Of a DNA stretch of 22,045 bases, positions 7,031 to 12,767 are shown piece by piece. This stretch comes from Candidatus Falkowiibacteriota bacterium. Its GTDB lineage: Bacteria; Patescibacteriota; Patescibacteriia; JACRDY01. The stretch covers positions 1 to 22,045 of the forward strand of contig JACRDY010000063.1 of NCBI GenBank assembly GCA_016218485.1, written 5' to 3'. Position numbers and translations under genes: made by a program. How positions within the stretch are numbered: the stretch's first letter is position 1; every line of letters begins with the position of its first letter. The notes beneath the pieces were generated by a model. The model was not told the DNA's origin and ran no database searches. It saw only the letters and a list, made by a program, of their open reading frames with translations.

Positions 7031-7129
7031 TATCTGTGTTCTTCTGTGCCCGAAGGGTCTCGTGTTCTTCAGTGTCCGCAATTCAGGGACACAGAAAAAC
7101 ACAGACTAAAGCACAGAAGAACACAGATA
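7031..7129. repeat. nested inverted repeat before the pilin array
   Basis: Perfect 19-base arms lie at 7031-7049 (TATCTGTGTTCTTCTGTGC) and 7111-7129. An inner imperfect pair (GTGTTCTTCAGTGTCC at 7062-7077 against GGACACAGAAAAACAC at 7087-7102) makes the whole 99 bases one long hairpin built from repeats of 'GTGTTCTT'. It separates the solute-binding protein gene from the first pilin gene and may act as a terminator, processing site or mobile palindrome. There is no U-tract. Confidence 0.75.
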
Positions 7130-7175
7130 AAACAGCAGCATGTATTGGTTTAAATTCGTCAGTACTACCATAGTT

Positions 7176-7745
7176 ATGACGCGCGCAAAAAAAGTATCAA
7201 TTTTCTTTTTCAGCCTGGCCTTGGTCATGCTGTTTTTGCCCAATGTTGTCGCCGCGGCCGAGCCGAATCCGGACACCGCCAAACCGCAGATGGAGTACTG
7301 TACGGAGAAGACGTGGGAAAAGTGGTATAAGGATATCCAGGAGCGGGGCCAGGGCCGGGGACTGTTTGAGGGCACGTCGCCAGTCTGCTGGGCCTGCGGG
7401 GACTGCAATGTTTGTGATTTTCTCGGTATCGCCAATGGCATCGTACTCCTGATCCTCGGCATCATGGGCGGCGTGGCCTTCCTGTTTTTCCTCTATGGCG
7501 GCATTTCATTTATTATCGCGGCGGGCAACGCTGAACGGATTACGCAAGCCAAGAGTATTTTGACCAACGCCATCATCGGTATCATTATCATTCTCTTGGC
7601 CTGGGAGATCGTCAATATCGTCATCGGCGCGCTGGCCGGTCAGCCGATCGGCGAGGCGGCCAATATCTTCAGCGGCGGTAAAGACAAAACACCCTGGTAC
7701 CAAGTCTGCAATGATCAGGTACAGAAATCCCAGAACAATCGTTAA
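7176..7745 (+). CDS. T4SS pilin-like protein, array copy 1 (Cys-rich)
   Basis: I choose the ATG at 7176 because 'MTRAKKVSIFFFSLALVMLF' followed by 'LPNVVAAAE' makes a good signal peptide. A start at 7140 would add 12 residues. The 189-residue product has an extracytoplasmic part with C42 and a cluster 'CWACGDCNVC' (C71, C74, C77, C80; CxxCxxCxxC), then TM1 (about 86-110), loop 'AAGNAERITQAK' (115-126) and TM2 (about 130-152), with C178 in the tail. It is the array member closest to the widespread CPR pilins annotated as TrbC/VirB2 or T4SS pilin (PF18895, from memory). It differs from the other ten by Ala instead of Glu after GN, no Trp before the loop, and its cysteines. Confidence 0.75.
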   Translation: MTRAKKVSIFFFSLALVMLFLPNVVAAAEPNPDTAKPQMEYCTEKTWEKWYKDIQERGQGRGLFEGTSPVCWACGDCNVCDFLGIANGIVLLILGIMGGVAFLFFLYGGISFIIAAGNAERITQAKSILTNAIIGIIIILLAWEIVNIVIGALAGQPIGEAANIFSGGKDKTPWYQVCNDQVQKSQNNR

Positions 7746-7755
7746 CCATCTCTAT

Positions 7756-8196
7756 ATGTTTGGACTGTTTTCCAAAAAATATTTTCTCGCGTATTTCATC
7801 CTGATTAGTTTCAGCATTTTTTTGGTCGCTCCGGTACTGGCAGCCAATACCAATGATTTTAAGTATCAGCAATTAGGCAACCCGTTGGCTAAGCCAGTAG
7901 AAAATAGTCAGACTTATGAGAATAAGTCAGTGGTGGGGGAAGATTTATCTGGGTTGACGGGTCGCCTAGCGCAGGCAGTCATTGGCCTCGTGGGCGCAGC
8001 GGTGTTTATTATGGTCGTCTATGGCGGGTTGCTCTGGCTCTTTGCCAGCGGTAATGAGGAAAAAGTCGCTACTGCCAAAAAGACCTTGGTATGGGCAGTC
8101 ATTGGTTTATTAGTGGTTTTCGCCGCCTATGCTATTGTCAGCTTTACCTTACAGCAGGCGCAAGATGCCGTCATTGGTCAGCCGGCTGCTGAATAG
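7756..8196 (+). CDS. T4SS pilin-like protein, array copy 2
   Basis: The start at 7756 gives a signal peptide 'KKYFLAYFILISFSIFLVAP' with likely cleavage near 'VLAA' (residue 30). An upstream in-frame start at 7711 would overlap copy 1 and spoil the signal. The 146-residue product has a 40-residue polar external segment, TM1 (about 73-94) ending in 'YGGLLWLF', loop 'ASGNEEKVATAKK' (97-109), TM2 (111-131) and a short tail. It begins ten bases after copy 1 and is probably cotranscribed with it. It belongs to the EEK group by its loop. The role as a membrane or pilus subunit is inferred from family resemblance. Confidence 0.75.
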   Translation: MFGLFSKKYFLAYFILISFSIFLVAPVLAANTNDFKYQQLGNPLAKPVENSQTYENKSVVGEDLSGLTGRLAQAVIGLVGAAVFIMVVYGGLLWLFASGNEEKVATAKKTLVWAVIGLLVVFAAYAIVSFTLQQAQDAVIGQPAAE

Positions 8197-8232
8197 TCAA
8201 ATGCCCGAATATTGGGCCGGTTGGGGATAAGT

Positions 8233-8262
8233 TTGACAAAGAGGCATCAGAAGTTTTATAAT
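8233..8262 (+). promoter_or_regulatory. strong internal promoter in the pilin array
   Basis: A perfect TTGACA (8233-8238) and a perfect TATAAT (8257-8262) are 18 bases apart, the best consensus promoter in the window. Transcription would start near 8269, about 44 bases before the copy 3 start. A small hairpin GCCC...GGGC (8203-8217) lies upstream, just after copy 2. Copies 3 onward can therefore be expressed separately from copies 1-2. Confidence 0.8.
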
Positions 8263-8312
8263 AAGCCTATATAGTCTAGACAACATTTTAAATAATTTAA
8301 TTAAGTAAACCT

Positions 8313-8687
8313 ATGGGTAACAAGACTCTCGCGACTACCGCCACCCTCGTACTCCTCTTGGGGCTGCTGGTGTTGCCGCAGGCAGTTGCCGCTTTAGATG
8401 CCGATTCACTCGGTTTGGGCTACGCCACCGCTACTGGCCTGACCAGTACCGATGTGCGTGAAACTGCCGCCAGAATTATTAACGTCGCGCTGGGCCTCTT
8501 GGGCATCATCGCTGTCGTCATTATCCTGGTTGGTGGCTTCAAATGGATGGTTGCCGGTGGTAACGAGGAAAAAGTCGGCGAGGCGAAGAAGCTGATTTCC
8601 GCGGGTGTGATCGGTTTGGTAATCATTATCACCGCCTACGCCATTGCCGCCTTCGTTATTAACGCGCTGATTGAAGCTACCAGTTAA
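8313..8687 (+). CDS. T4SS pilin-like protein, array copy 3
   Basis: This 124-residue product is the shortest of the array. It has a signal peptide ending near 'AVAALD' (residues 24-29), a short external segment 'LGLGYATATGLTSTDV' (33-48), TM1 (about 55-77) ending in 'VGGFKWM', loop 'AGGNEEKVGEAKK' (81-93) and TM2 (about 96-118). The 'GY.T' motif in the external segment recurs in copies 5, 7 and 8. A consensus promoter lies about 50 bases upstream. The start context is AACCTATG without a Shine-Dalgarno sequence. The protein is close to a minimal form of the family, so it may be the basic subunit, which is speculation. Confidence 0.78.
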   Translation: MGNKTLATTATLVLLLGLLVLPQAVAALDADSLGLGYATATGLTSTDVRETAARIINVALGLLGIIAVVIILVGGFKWMVAGGNEEKVGEAKKLISAGVIGLVIIITAYAIAAFVINALIEATS

Positions 8688-8724
8688 CCAGTACTAGTTG
8701 ATAGCTGAATTCGTACATAACTCG

Positions 8725-8782
8725 AGGGGCCCTGTTTTTTAGCATACTGGTAGTTGGCACTATGTTAAAAAATAGGGTCCCT
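8725..8782 (+). repeat. 22-bp-arm hairpin between array copies 3 and 4
   Basis: Arms at 8725-8746 and 8761-8782 match over 22 bases with three differences, and all three differences would be G-U pairs in a plus-strand RNA. The loop is 14 bases (8747-8760). The right arm contains an ATG (8762) that is in frame with copy 4, so the structure may hide that start. No U-run follows the arm, so it is not a classic terminator. Confidence 0.7.
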
Positions 8783-8851
8783 TTATTCATGCTCCTCTCA
8801 AATCATTCAATTTCGCCACGAAATTATTTTTTGAGACGGGCTCCTAATTGT

Positions 8852-9274
8852 ATGGGACTTACTCCATTGAAAAAAGTTTTTTTCATTATGCTGCTGGTGG
8901 GGGTTTTACTTATCCCTTCTTTTTATGCTTATTATGCTTACGCGGCGGAGACACCGAAGGATGACTATGGACTGGGCAAGACCGCGGCGCAGGCCTACCT
9001 CGGGGATAATGGTGATGTCAAAAAACTCAAAGCCGACCCGCGCGAGATTACCGGTGCGGTGGTCGGGGTGGTGCTGGCGGCCTTGGGCGTAATGTTTATG
9101 CTTCAGATCATCATCGGCGGCATTCGGTGGCTCTCGGCCGCCGGCAATGAGGAAAAAGTCACCGCGGCCAAGGGCACCATCACGCACGCGCTGATTGGTT
9201 TGGTGATTGTTATTGGCGCCTACGCGCTGGTCAATTACGTCCTCCAAGGGTTGCTCTCTTCTGTGTTTAAATAA
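8852..9274 (+). CDS. T4SS pilin-like protein, array copy 4
   Basis: I prefer the ATG at 8852, which gives a normal signal peptide 'KKVFFIMLLVGVLLIPSFYA' with cleavage near 'AYAAE'. The in-frame ATG at 8762 would add 30 residues that include the arm of a hairpin. The 140-residue product has an external segment 'DDYGLGKTAAQAYL' plus a charged stretch to residue 66, TM1 (about 68-90) ending in 'GGIRWL', loop 'AAGNEEKVTAAKG' (96-108) and TM2 (about 112-135). Its loop is nearly identical to that of copy 5, so they are probably recent duplicates. The next gene starts 25 bases later. Confidence 0.75.
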   Translation: MGLTPLKKVFFIMLLVGVLLIPSFYAYYAYAAETPKDDYGLGKTAAQAYLGDNGDVKKLKADPREITGAVVGVVLAALGVMFMLQIIIGGIRWLSAAGNEEKVTAAKGTITHALIGLVIVIGAYALVNYVLQGLLSSVFK

Positions 9275-9299
9275 CCATCTCATTATACCTTTCATCGCG

Positions 9300-9716
9300 A
9301 TGAGACAGACTATAAACAAAATAGTTATTGGGCTGTTGCTCGTACTGCTGTTTGTACCCGTTTTTGTTTCCGCTGCTGACAGTCCGCCTGGTGAGCCAGC
9401 ACAAAATCTTAGCGGCGCTCGTCAGATCACCAATGAGTTCGCCGGTAACCTGGGGTATGCCACCAAAGACGTGGCCAGTCCCGAAGTCATCGTCGGTCGG
9501 ATTGTGAATATCGTGCTGTCGTTTCTCGGCACTATTTTTCTCGTCTTGATGGTGGTGGGCGGCATCCAGTGGCTGACGGCCGGCGGTAATGAGGAAAAAG
9601 TCACCGCGGCCAAGAGCCTGATTATGCAAGCGATTATTGGCTTAGTCATTGTCTTTGCCGCCTTTATGATCTCGTACTTTGTGCTCGGGTTGATCCTCAA
9701 AGCGGTGGTGGGCTAA
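9300..9716 (+). CDS. T4SS pilin-like protein, array copy 5
   Basis: The start at 9300 is chosen because 'MRQTINKIVIGLLLVLLFVP' followed by 'VFVSAAD' forms a clear signal peptide. The reading frame is open further upstream but overlaps copy 4. The 138-residue product has an external segment with 'NLGYATKDVASPEVIVGRI' (50-68), TM1 (about 70-90) ending in 'VGGIQWL', loop 'AGGNEEKVTAAKS' (94-106) and TM2 (about 109-133). 'LGYATKDV' parallels 'LGYATATG' of copy 3. The stop codon overlaps the outer arm of a 65-base hairpin that separates it from copy 6. Confidence 0.77.
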   Translation: MRQTINKIVIGLLLVLLFVPVFVSAADSPPGEPAQNLSGARQITNEFAGNLGYATKDVASPEVIVGRIVNIVLSFLGTIFLVLMVVGGIQWLTAGGNEEKVTAAKSLIMQAIIGLVIVFAAFMISYFVLGLILKAVVG

Positions 9717-9779
9717 ATTAGTGGAAAGTTATAAAGTTAAAAAGACGAAATTTTCAACTTTATAACTGGCAACTAATTT
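9715..9779 (+). repeat. two-tier hairpin between array copies 5 and 6
   Basis: Outer arms AAATTAGT (9715-9722) and ACTAATTT (9772-9779) and inner arms AGTTATAAAGTT (9727-9738) and AACTTTATAACT (9756-9767) are all perfect, with symmetrical four-base internal loops between tiers. The structure fills the gap between copies 5 and 6. Its right edge ends six bases before the copy 6 ATG, so it could affect translation start as well as termination. Confidence 0.75.
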
Positions 9780-9784
9780 ATTCT

Positions 9785-10213
9785 ATGGCCAAAAAGTTTT
9801 TCATCTTTGGACTATTCATGGCATTACTCTTTCCGGTGTTAGTATCGGCAGAAGAAGATTCAAATAAGCCGGTCAAATTTCCCAACCTGTCTAACGTTAA
9901 TACGGTCCTGGAAAACACCGGTGGCAGCCAGGGGATTGGCGTTGACCTGGAACAGGCCACCGCCACCAACGCCGTGCCGCGGGTAGTCGGGCTCGCCATC
10001 AACACCGCTATCAGTCTGGCCGGTATCATCGCGGTGTTTTTTGTGCTCTACGCCGGTTGGCTGTGGGGGACGGCGGCGGGTAATGAAGAAAAAATAACGC
10101 AGGCCAAAAGCATCATGCAGAATGCGGTGATTGCGCTGGTGATCATTCTCTCGGCTTGGCTGATTTTTATCACCCTCTTTGAATTATTGGCGTTTGGTGA
10201 TTCGTATGTATAA
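9785..10213 (+). CDS. T4SS pilin-like protein, array copy 6
   Basis: The 142-residue product has signal peptide 'KKFFIFGLFMALLFPVLVSA' (3-22), an external segment of about 45 residues rich in Asn and Gly, TM1 (about 68-91) ending in 'YAGWLWG', loop 'AAGNEEKITQAKS' (97-109) and TM2 (about 112-135). Unlike its neighbours it lacks the 'GY.T' motif and has 'NVNTVLENTGG' instead. The loop belongs to the EEK group, but 'ITQAKS' matches copy 1 and 'YAG' matches the later copies, so it bridges the subgroups. Its last eight bases overlap the copy 7 start, suggesting coupled translation. Confidence 0.76.
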   Translation: MAKKFFIFGLFMALLFPVLVSAEEDSNKPVKFPNLSNVNTVLENTGGSQGIGVDLEQATATNAVPRVVGLAINTAISLAGIIAVFFVLYAGWLWGTAAGNEEKITQAKSIMQNAVIALVIILSAWLIFITLFELLAFGDSYV

Positions 10214-10676
10214 GCGGAGTATTGTCATTGTGAGTTTGCTCTTCCTGTTGTTGCCCGTGATTGGTCTGCAGGCGCAGGGGAGTTTGTTTACTGATGAGAG
10301 TTTGCTGCAGGGTCAAGCTACCAATACCGCGACTGAAGCTGGCTATGATACGCGGCTGGTCAGCGGCAGCGGTTTTGGCCAGATATTGGCGCTCCTCGGC
10401 AGTATCATTCGCTGGATTTTGATGGTTATTGGTTTGGTCTTTTTTATTTTAATTATTTATGCCGGTGTGCAGTGGATGACCGCCAGCGGTAATGAGGAGC
10501 AGTTGACTAAGGCCAAGGGTATATTGCAGAGCGCGATTATTGGGCTGGTGATTGTTTTCGCCGCTTACGCCATCACGCTCTTTGTGACTGAATTCGTGAG
10601 TAAGACCAGGACTACCGAGGATGTCGGACCCACCGGCGAAAATTGGTGGGGCGATTGGGTCAATGAAGATATATGA
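10206..10676 (+). CDS. T4SS pilin-like protein, array copy 7
   Basis: The start at 10206 overlaps the end of copy 6 by eight bases and follows a GGTGA six bases upstream, one of the few Shine-Dalgarno-like sites here. The 156-residue product has a signal peptide (5-23, 'LQAQ'), an external segment with 'TEAGYDTRLVSGSGFGQIL' (43-61), TM1 (about 66-87), 'YAGVQWMT', loop 'ASGNEEQLTKAKG' (93-105) and TM2 (about 109-131). Its tail is the longest of copies 2-11, acidic and Trp-containing ('NWWGDWVNEDI'). It is the first of the EEQ loop group. The stop overlaps the next start (ATGA). Confidence 0.77.
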   Translation: MYKRSIVIVSLLFLLLPVIGLQAQGSLFTDESLLQGQATNTATEAGYDTRLVSGSGFGQILALLGSIIRWILMVIGLVFFILIIYAGVQWMTASGNEEQLTKAKGILQSAIIGLVIVFAAYAITLFVTEFVSKTRTTEDVGPTGENWWGDWVNEDI

Positions 10677-11101
10677 TGAAGCGATCATACCGCAAAATTT
10701 TTATCCTCATCACGCTTACCATCATGGTGGTATTGACGCCGCTGTTGTTTGTCAGCGCAGACGAGGGTGATACTGCCGCCGAGCAAAATTTGTCTAAGAG
10801 CGCTATTACCAATTTAATCAATGGCGCCAATACCGGAGCTGGTTACAATACTGAACAGTACAATCTGCTTGGCTATGTCGCCAAAATTTTTCGTCTGCTC
10901 TTGGTGGTGGTGACCATGGTGATGTTTTTCCTCATCATCTACGCCGGAGTGCTGTGGATGACGGCGCAGGGTAATGAAGAGCAGATTGGTAAGGCCAAGT
11001 CGATCTTAATTGGCGCCGTCATTGGTCTAGCAATTGTCTTTGCCGCTGGGTTGATTCCCTATATTATTTTTTACTTTTTTTATGATCAACAGCTTATTTA
11101 A
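10673..11101 (+). CDS. T4SS pilin-like protein, array copy 8
   Basis: Two consecutive ATGs (10673 and 10676) are available, and the first overlaps the copy 7 stop as ATGA. The 142-residue product has signal peptide 'KIFILITLTIMVVLTPLLFV' (8-27) then 'SADEG', an external segment with 'NTGAGYNTEQYNLLGYVAKI' (53-72), TM1 (about 74-93), 'YAGVLWMT', loop 'AQGNEEQIGKAKS' (98-110) and TM2 (about 112-137), which is interrupted by 'GLIPY'. The end overlaps copy 9 by 20 bases. The overlaps of copies 6-9 imply one cotranscript with coupled translation. Confidence 0.76.
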   Translation: MMKRSYRKIFILITLTIMVVLTPLLFVSADEGDTAAEQNLSKSAITNLINGANTGAGYNTEQYNLLGYVAKIFRLLLVVVTMVMFFLIIYAGVLWMTAQGNEEQIGKAKSILIGAVIGLAIVFAAGLIPYIIFYFFYDQQLI

Positions 11102-11534
11102 CCGATCCACCGTCGTGCGACGACTTCGCGTAGTCTGTCTGCTGCTGATTGTCATCAGCGTGGCTCTGCCCGTGGTGGCGGCCGCCCAAGATGAGGCTGG
11201 TAAGGGGTTTTTGGACTTTCTCTATTTTAGCGGTTACAAGCAGACGTATGATTACTCCACGTCAGCGCAAGATCTAACAGTGAGTTATATTGTCAGTATT
11301 ATTCAAGCGTTTTTGGGTCTCTTGGGAGTGATATTTTTCTTAGTCATTCTCTACGGCGGTTGGCTGTGGATGATGGCCGGGGGGAATGAGGAGCAGTTGA
11401 CACAAGCCAAGCATCTATTGCGGGACGCAATTATTGGTTTGGCCATTGTCTTTGCCGCCTACGCCATTGCGTACGTAGTAATATATGTCGCTAGCGCTGG
11501 TTTATATGATAGTGGTGTGCGGTCGGGTTTTTAA
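11082..11534 (+). CDS. T4SS pilin-like protein, array copy 9
   Basis: The 150-residue product starts inside the end of copy 8 (20-base overlap). It has a signal peptide with a longer charged N-terminus ('RRLRVVCLLLIVISVALPVV' at 13-32, then 'AAAQ'), an external segment with 'FSGYKQTYDYSTSAQDLTV' (49-67), TM1 (about 69-92), 'YGGWLWMM', loop 'AGGNEEQLTQAKH' (99-111) and TM2 (about 116-138). The Tyr-rich external part is unlike the other copies, apart from the 'GY'. The only Cys (C20) is in the signal peptide. The stop codon abuts the left arm of an inverted repeat. Confidence 0.76.
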   Translation: MINSLFNRSTVVRRLRVVCLLLIVISVALPVVAAAQDEAGKGFLDFLYFSGYKQTYDYSTSAQDLTVSYIVSIIQAFLGLLGVIFFLVILYGGWLWMMAGGNEEQLTQAKHLLRDAIIGLAIVFAAYAIAYVVIYVASAGLYDSGVRSGF

Positions 11535-11635
11535 TCCAGCACCTTCCTGTCGGGGTAGTACACGCCACAGAAATACTCTCTCAACCATTCATCCTCCAGA
11601 GCACGCTGACGGGGTATGCTGGAAGGTGCTGGATT
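11533..11635. repeat. inverted repeat between array copies 9 and 10
   Basis: Perfect 15-base arms AATCCAGCACCTTCC (11533-11547) and its complement (11621-11635) enclose 73 bases with no credible gene. Within the spacer 'CTGTCGGGGTA' and 'CTGACGGGGTA' form a near direct repeat. The left arm begins one base into the copy 9 stop codon. The architecture is that of a short non-coding mobile palindrome inserted in the array. Confidence 0.7.
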
Positions 11636-11683
11636 TATTACGGCGACAGTTCATTACTTTGATCAATTTCTAATAATGTATTT

Positions 11684-12088
11684 ATGAAAAAATTTATTTA
11701 TACTCTCGTGGTGATGGGTCTCCTCTTGAGCGCGGTGCCGATTACTGCGCTTGCACAGGGGGAGCCATCTATTGGTGACACGCTCTTTGAGGTGGCGACG
11801 CAGGGCGGCTATAGTGAGGTGAAGGAAGATACCTTGGTGTTTACCGTAGCCAAGGGGTTGCGATTTTTCTTCTCCGTCCTCGGTATTATCTTTTTGATTA
11901 TTATTGTCTATGCTGGATTTCGCTGGATGACGGCCGGGGGCAATGAGGAGCAGATTAGCGAGGCCAAGAAATGGCTGACTAATTCTATCATCGGGCTGAT
12001 CATTATCATTTTAGCCTACAGCATTACCTACTTTGTCGGCGCGGCGGTGTCGTATTCCACCGTTTCCGACCATCCCTTTTACGATTAA
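11684..12088 (+). CDS. T4SS pilin-like protein, array copy 10
   Basis: The 134-residue product has signal peptide 'KKFIYTLVVMGLLLSAVPIT' (2-21) with cleavage near 'ALAQG', an external segment with 'TQGGYSEVKEDTLVF' (39-53), TM1 (about 60-79), 'YAGFRWMT', loop 'AGGNEEQISEAKK' (83-95) and TM2 (about 100-122). 'YAGFRWMTAGGNEE..EEAKKW' style residues are shared with copy 11, so these two look like the most recent pair. An AT-rich TAATAA lies seven bases before the ATG and could be a weak -10, but no clear -35 accompanies it. Copy 11 starts ten bases downstream. Confidence 0.77.
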   Translation: MKKFIYTLVVMGLLLSAVPITALAQGEPSIGDTLFEVATQGGYSEVKEDTLVFTVAKGLRFFFSVLGIIFLIIIVYAGFRWMTAGGNEEQISEAKKWLTNSIIGLIIIILAYSITYFVGAAVSYSTVSDHPFYD

Positions 12089-12098
12089 GCGCTATGGT

Positions 12099-12584
12099 AT
12101 GATGAAAAAAATTTTTGCACTCGTTTTGGTGAGCTTACTTTTTAGTTCAGTGGCGCTGGCCGCTGATCCGTTCCACGGCAGCTATGGTGATGATGAGTCG
12201 CTGCCGGTGGTTAATGGCGAGGGTGGTGTCTGGAACCTGATGCGCGGTGGTCCGAGCGGCAAGAGCGGACTCAACGTCATCGGCGGCGTGGTTTATGAAA
12301 AAGAAGATGCGTTTGAGCCGCTGCCCCTGACTGTCTACCGTATTCTCAACGCCTTCCTCCAGGTGTTCGGGGTGATCTTTGTGATCATTATTGTCTACTC
12401 GGGTTTTCGCTGGATGACCGCCGGTGGCAATGAGGAGCATATTGAAGAAGCCAAGAAGTGGATTCGTAACGGGATTATCGGTCTGGCGATTGTTTTTGCC
12501 GCGTATGCCATCACCCTGTTTGTCTTTAACGCCGTGGTCGGCGATAATTTCAAAGCCGGGTATGACGAGGGGAATTATAATTAG
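12099..12584 (+). CDS. T4SS pilin-like protein, array copy 11
   Basis: I choose the ATG at 12099 (a second ATG follows at 12102), which gives signal peptide 'KKIFALVLVSLLFSSVALAA'. The open frame upstream overlaps copy 10. The 161-residue product has the longest external segment of copies 2-11 (about residues 23-78, Gly-rich 'VNGEGGVWNLMRGGPSGKSG'), TM1 (about 80-101), 'YSGFRWMT', loop 'AGGNEEHIEEAKK' (108-120) and TM2 (about 125-147). The 'GY' sits in the tail rather than before TM1. It ends the array, and a rho-independent terminator follows 19 bases after the stop. Confidence 0.77.
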   Translation: MMKKIFALVLVSLLFSSVALAADPFHGSYGDDESLPVVNGEGGVWNLMRGGPSGKSGLNVIGGVVYEKEDAFEPLPLTVYRILNAFLQVFGVIFVIIIVYSGFRWMTAGGNEEHIEEAKKWIRNGIIGLAIVFAAYAITLFVFNAVVGDNFKAGYDEGNYN

Positions 12585-12602
12585 TCTTTTTAGTTTTTTA
12601 CA

Positions 12603-12640
12603 AAAAATCGCCCGATTTTCTATTGGGTGATTTTTAATTT
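12603..12640 (+). terminator. rho-independent terminator of the pilin array
   Basis: AAAAATCGCCC (12603-12613) pairs with GGGTGATTTTT (12625-12635) over 11 bases with one G-U pair and an 11-base loop, and a run of Ts lies at the stem end. The A-run on the other side means it could also act on minus-strand transcripts. Confidence 0.8.
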
Positions 12641-12654
12641 TAGAGTTGCTTAAA

Positions 12655-12725
12655 ATTAAATTCTAAATCCAAAATCCTAAATCCTAAGGTCTTAAATCTT
12701 AAATGAACTCACGGTTTTGGATTTA
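12655..12725. repeat. AT-rich inverted repeat, family A copy 2
   Basis: The 21 bases at 12655-12675 are identical to 1311-1331, and both are followed by the words 'CCTAAATCCTAA'. TAAATCCAAAA (12664-12674) pairs with TTTTGGATTTA (12715-12725). It lies between the convergent pilin array and the DsbA-like gene. Confidence 0.65.
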
Positions 12726-12767
12726 TGATTTTATTAAAACTACTAATCTGTTTTTTGGTATATATTT

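Noticed and set aside
11535..11683. Small ORF downstream of pilin copy 9 (out-of-frame reading through the gap)
   Set aside because: It overlaps the inverted repeat, has no signal peptide or pilin loop, and ends just before copy 10.
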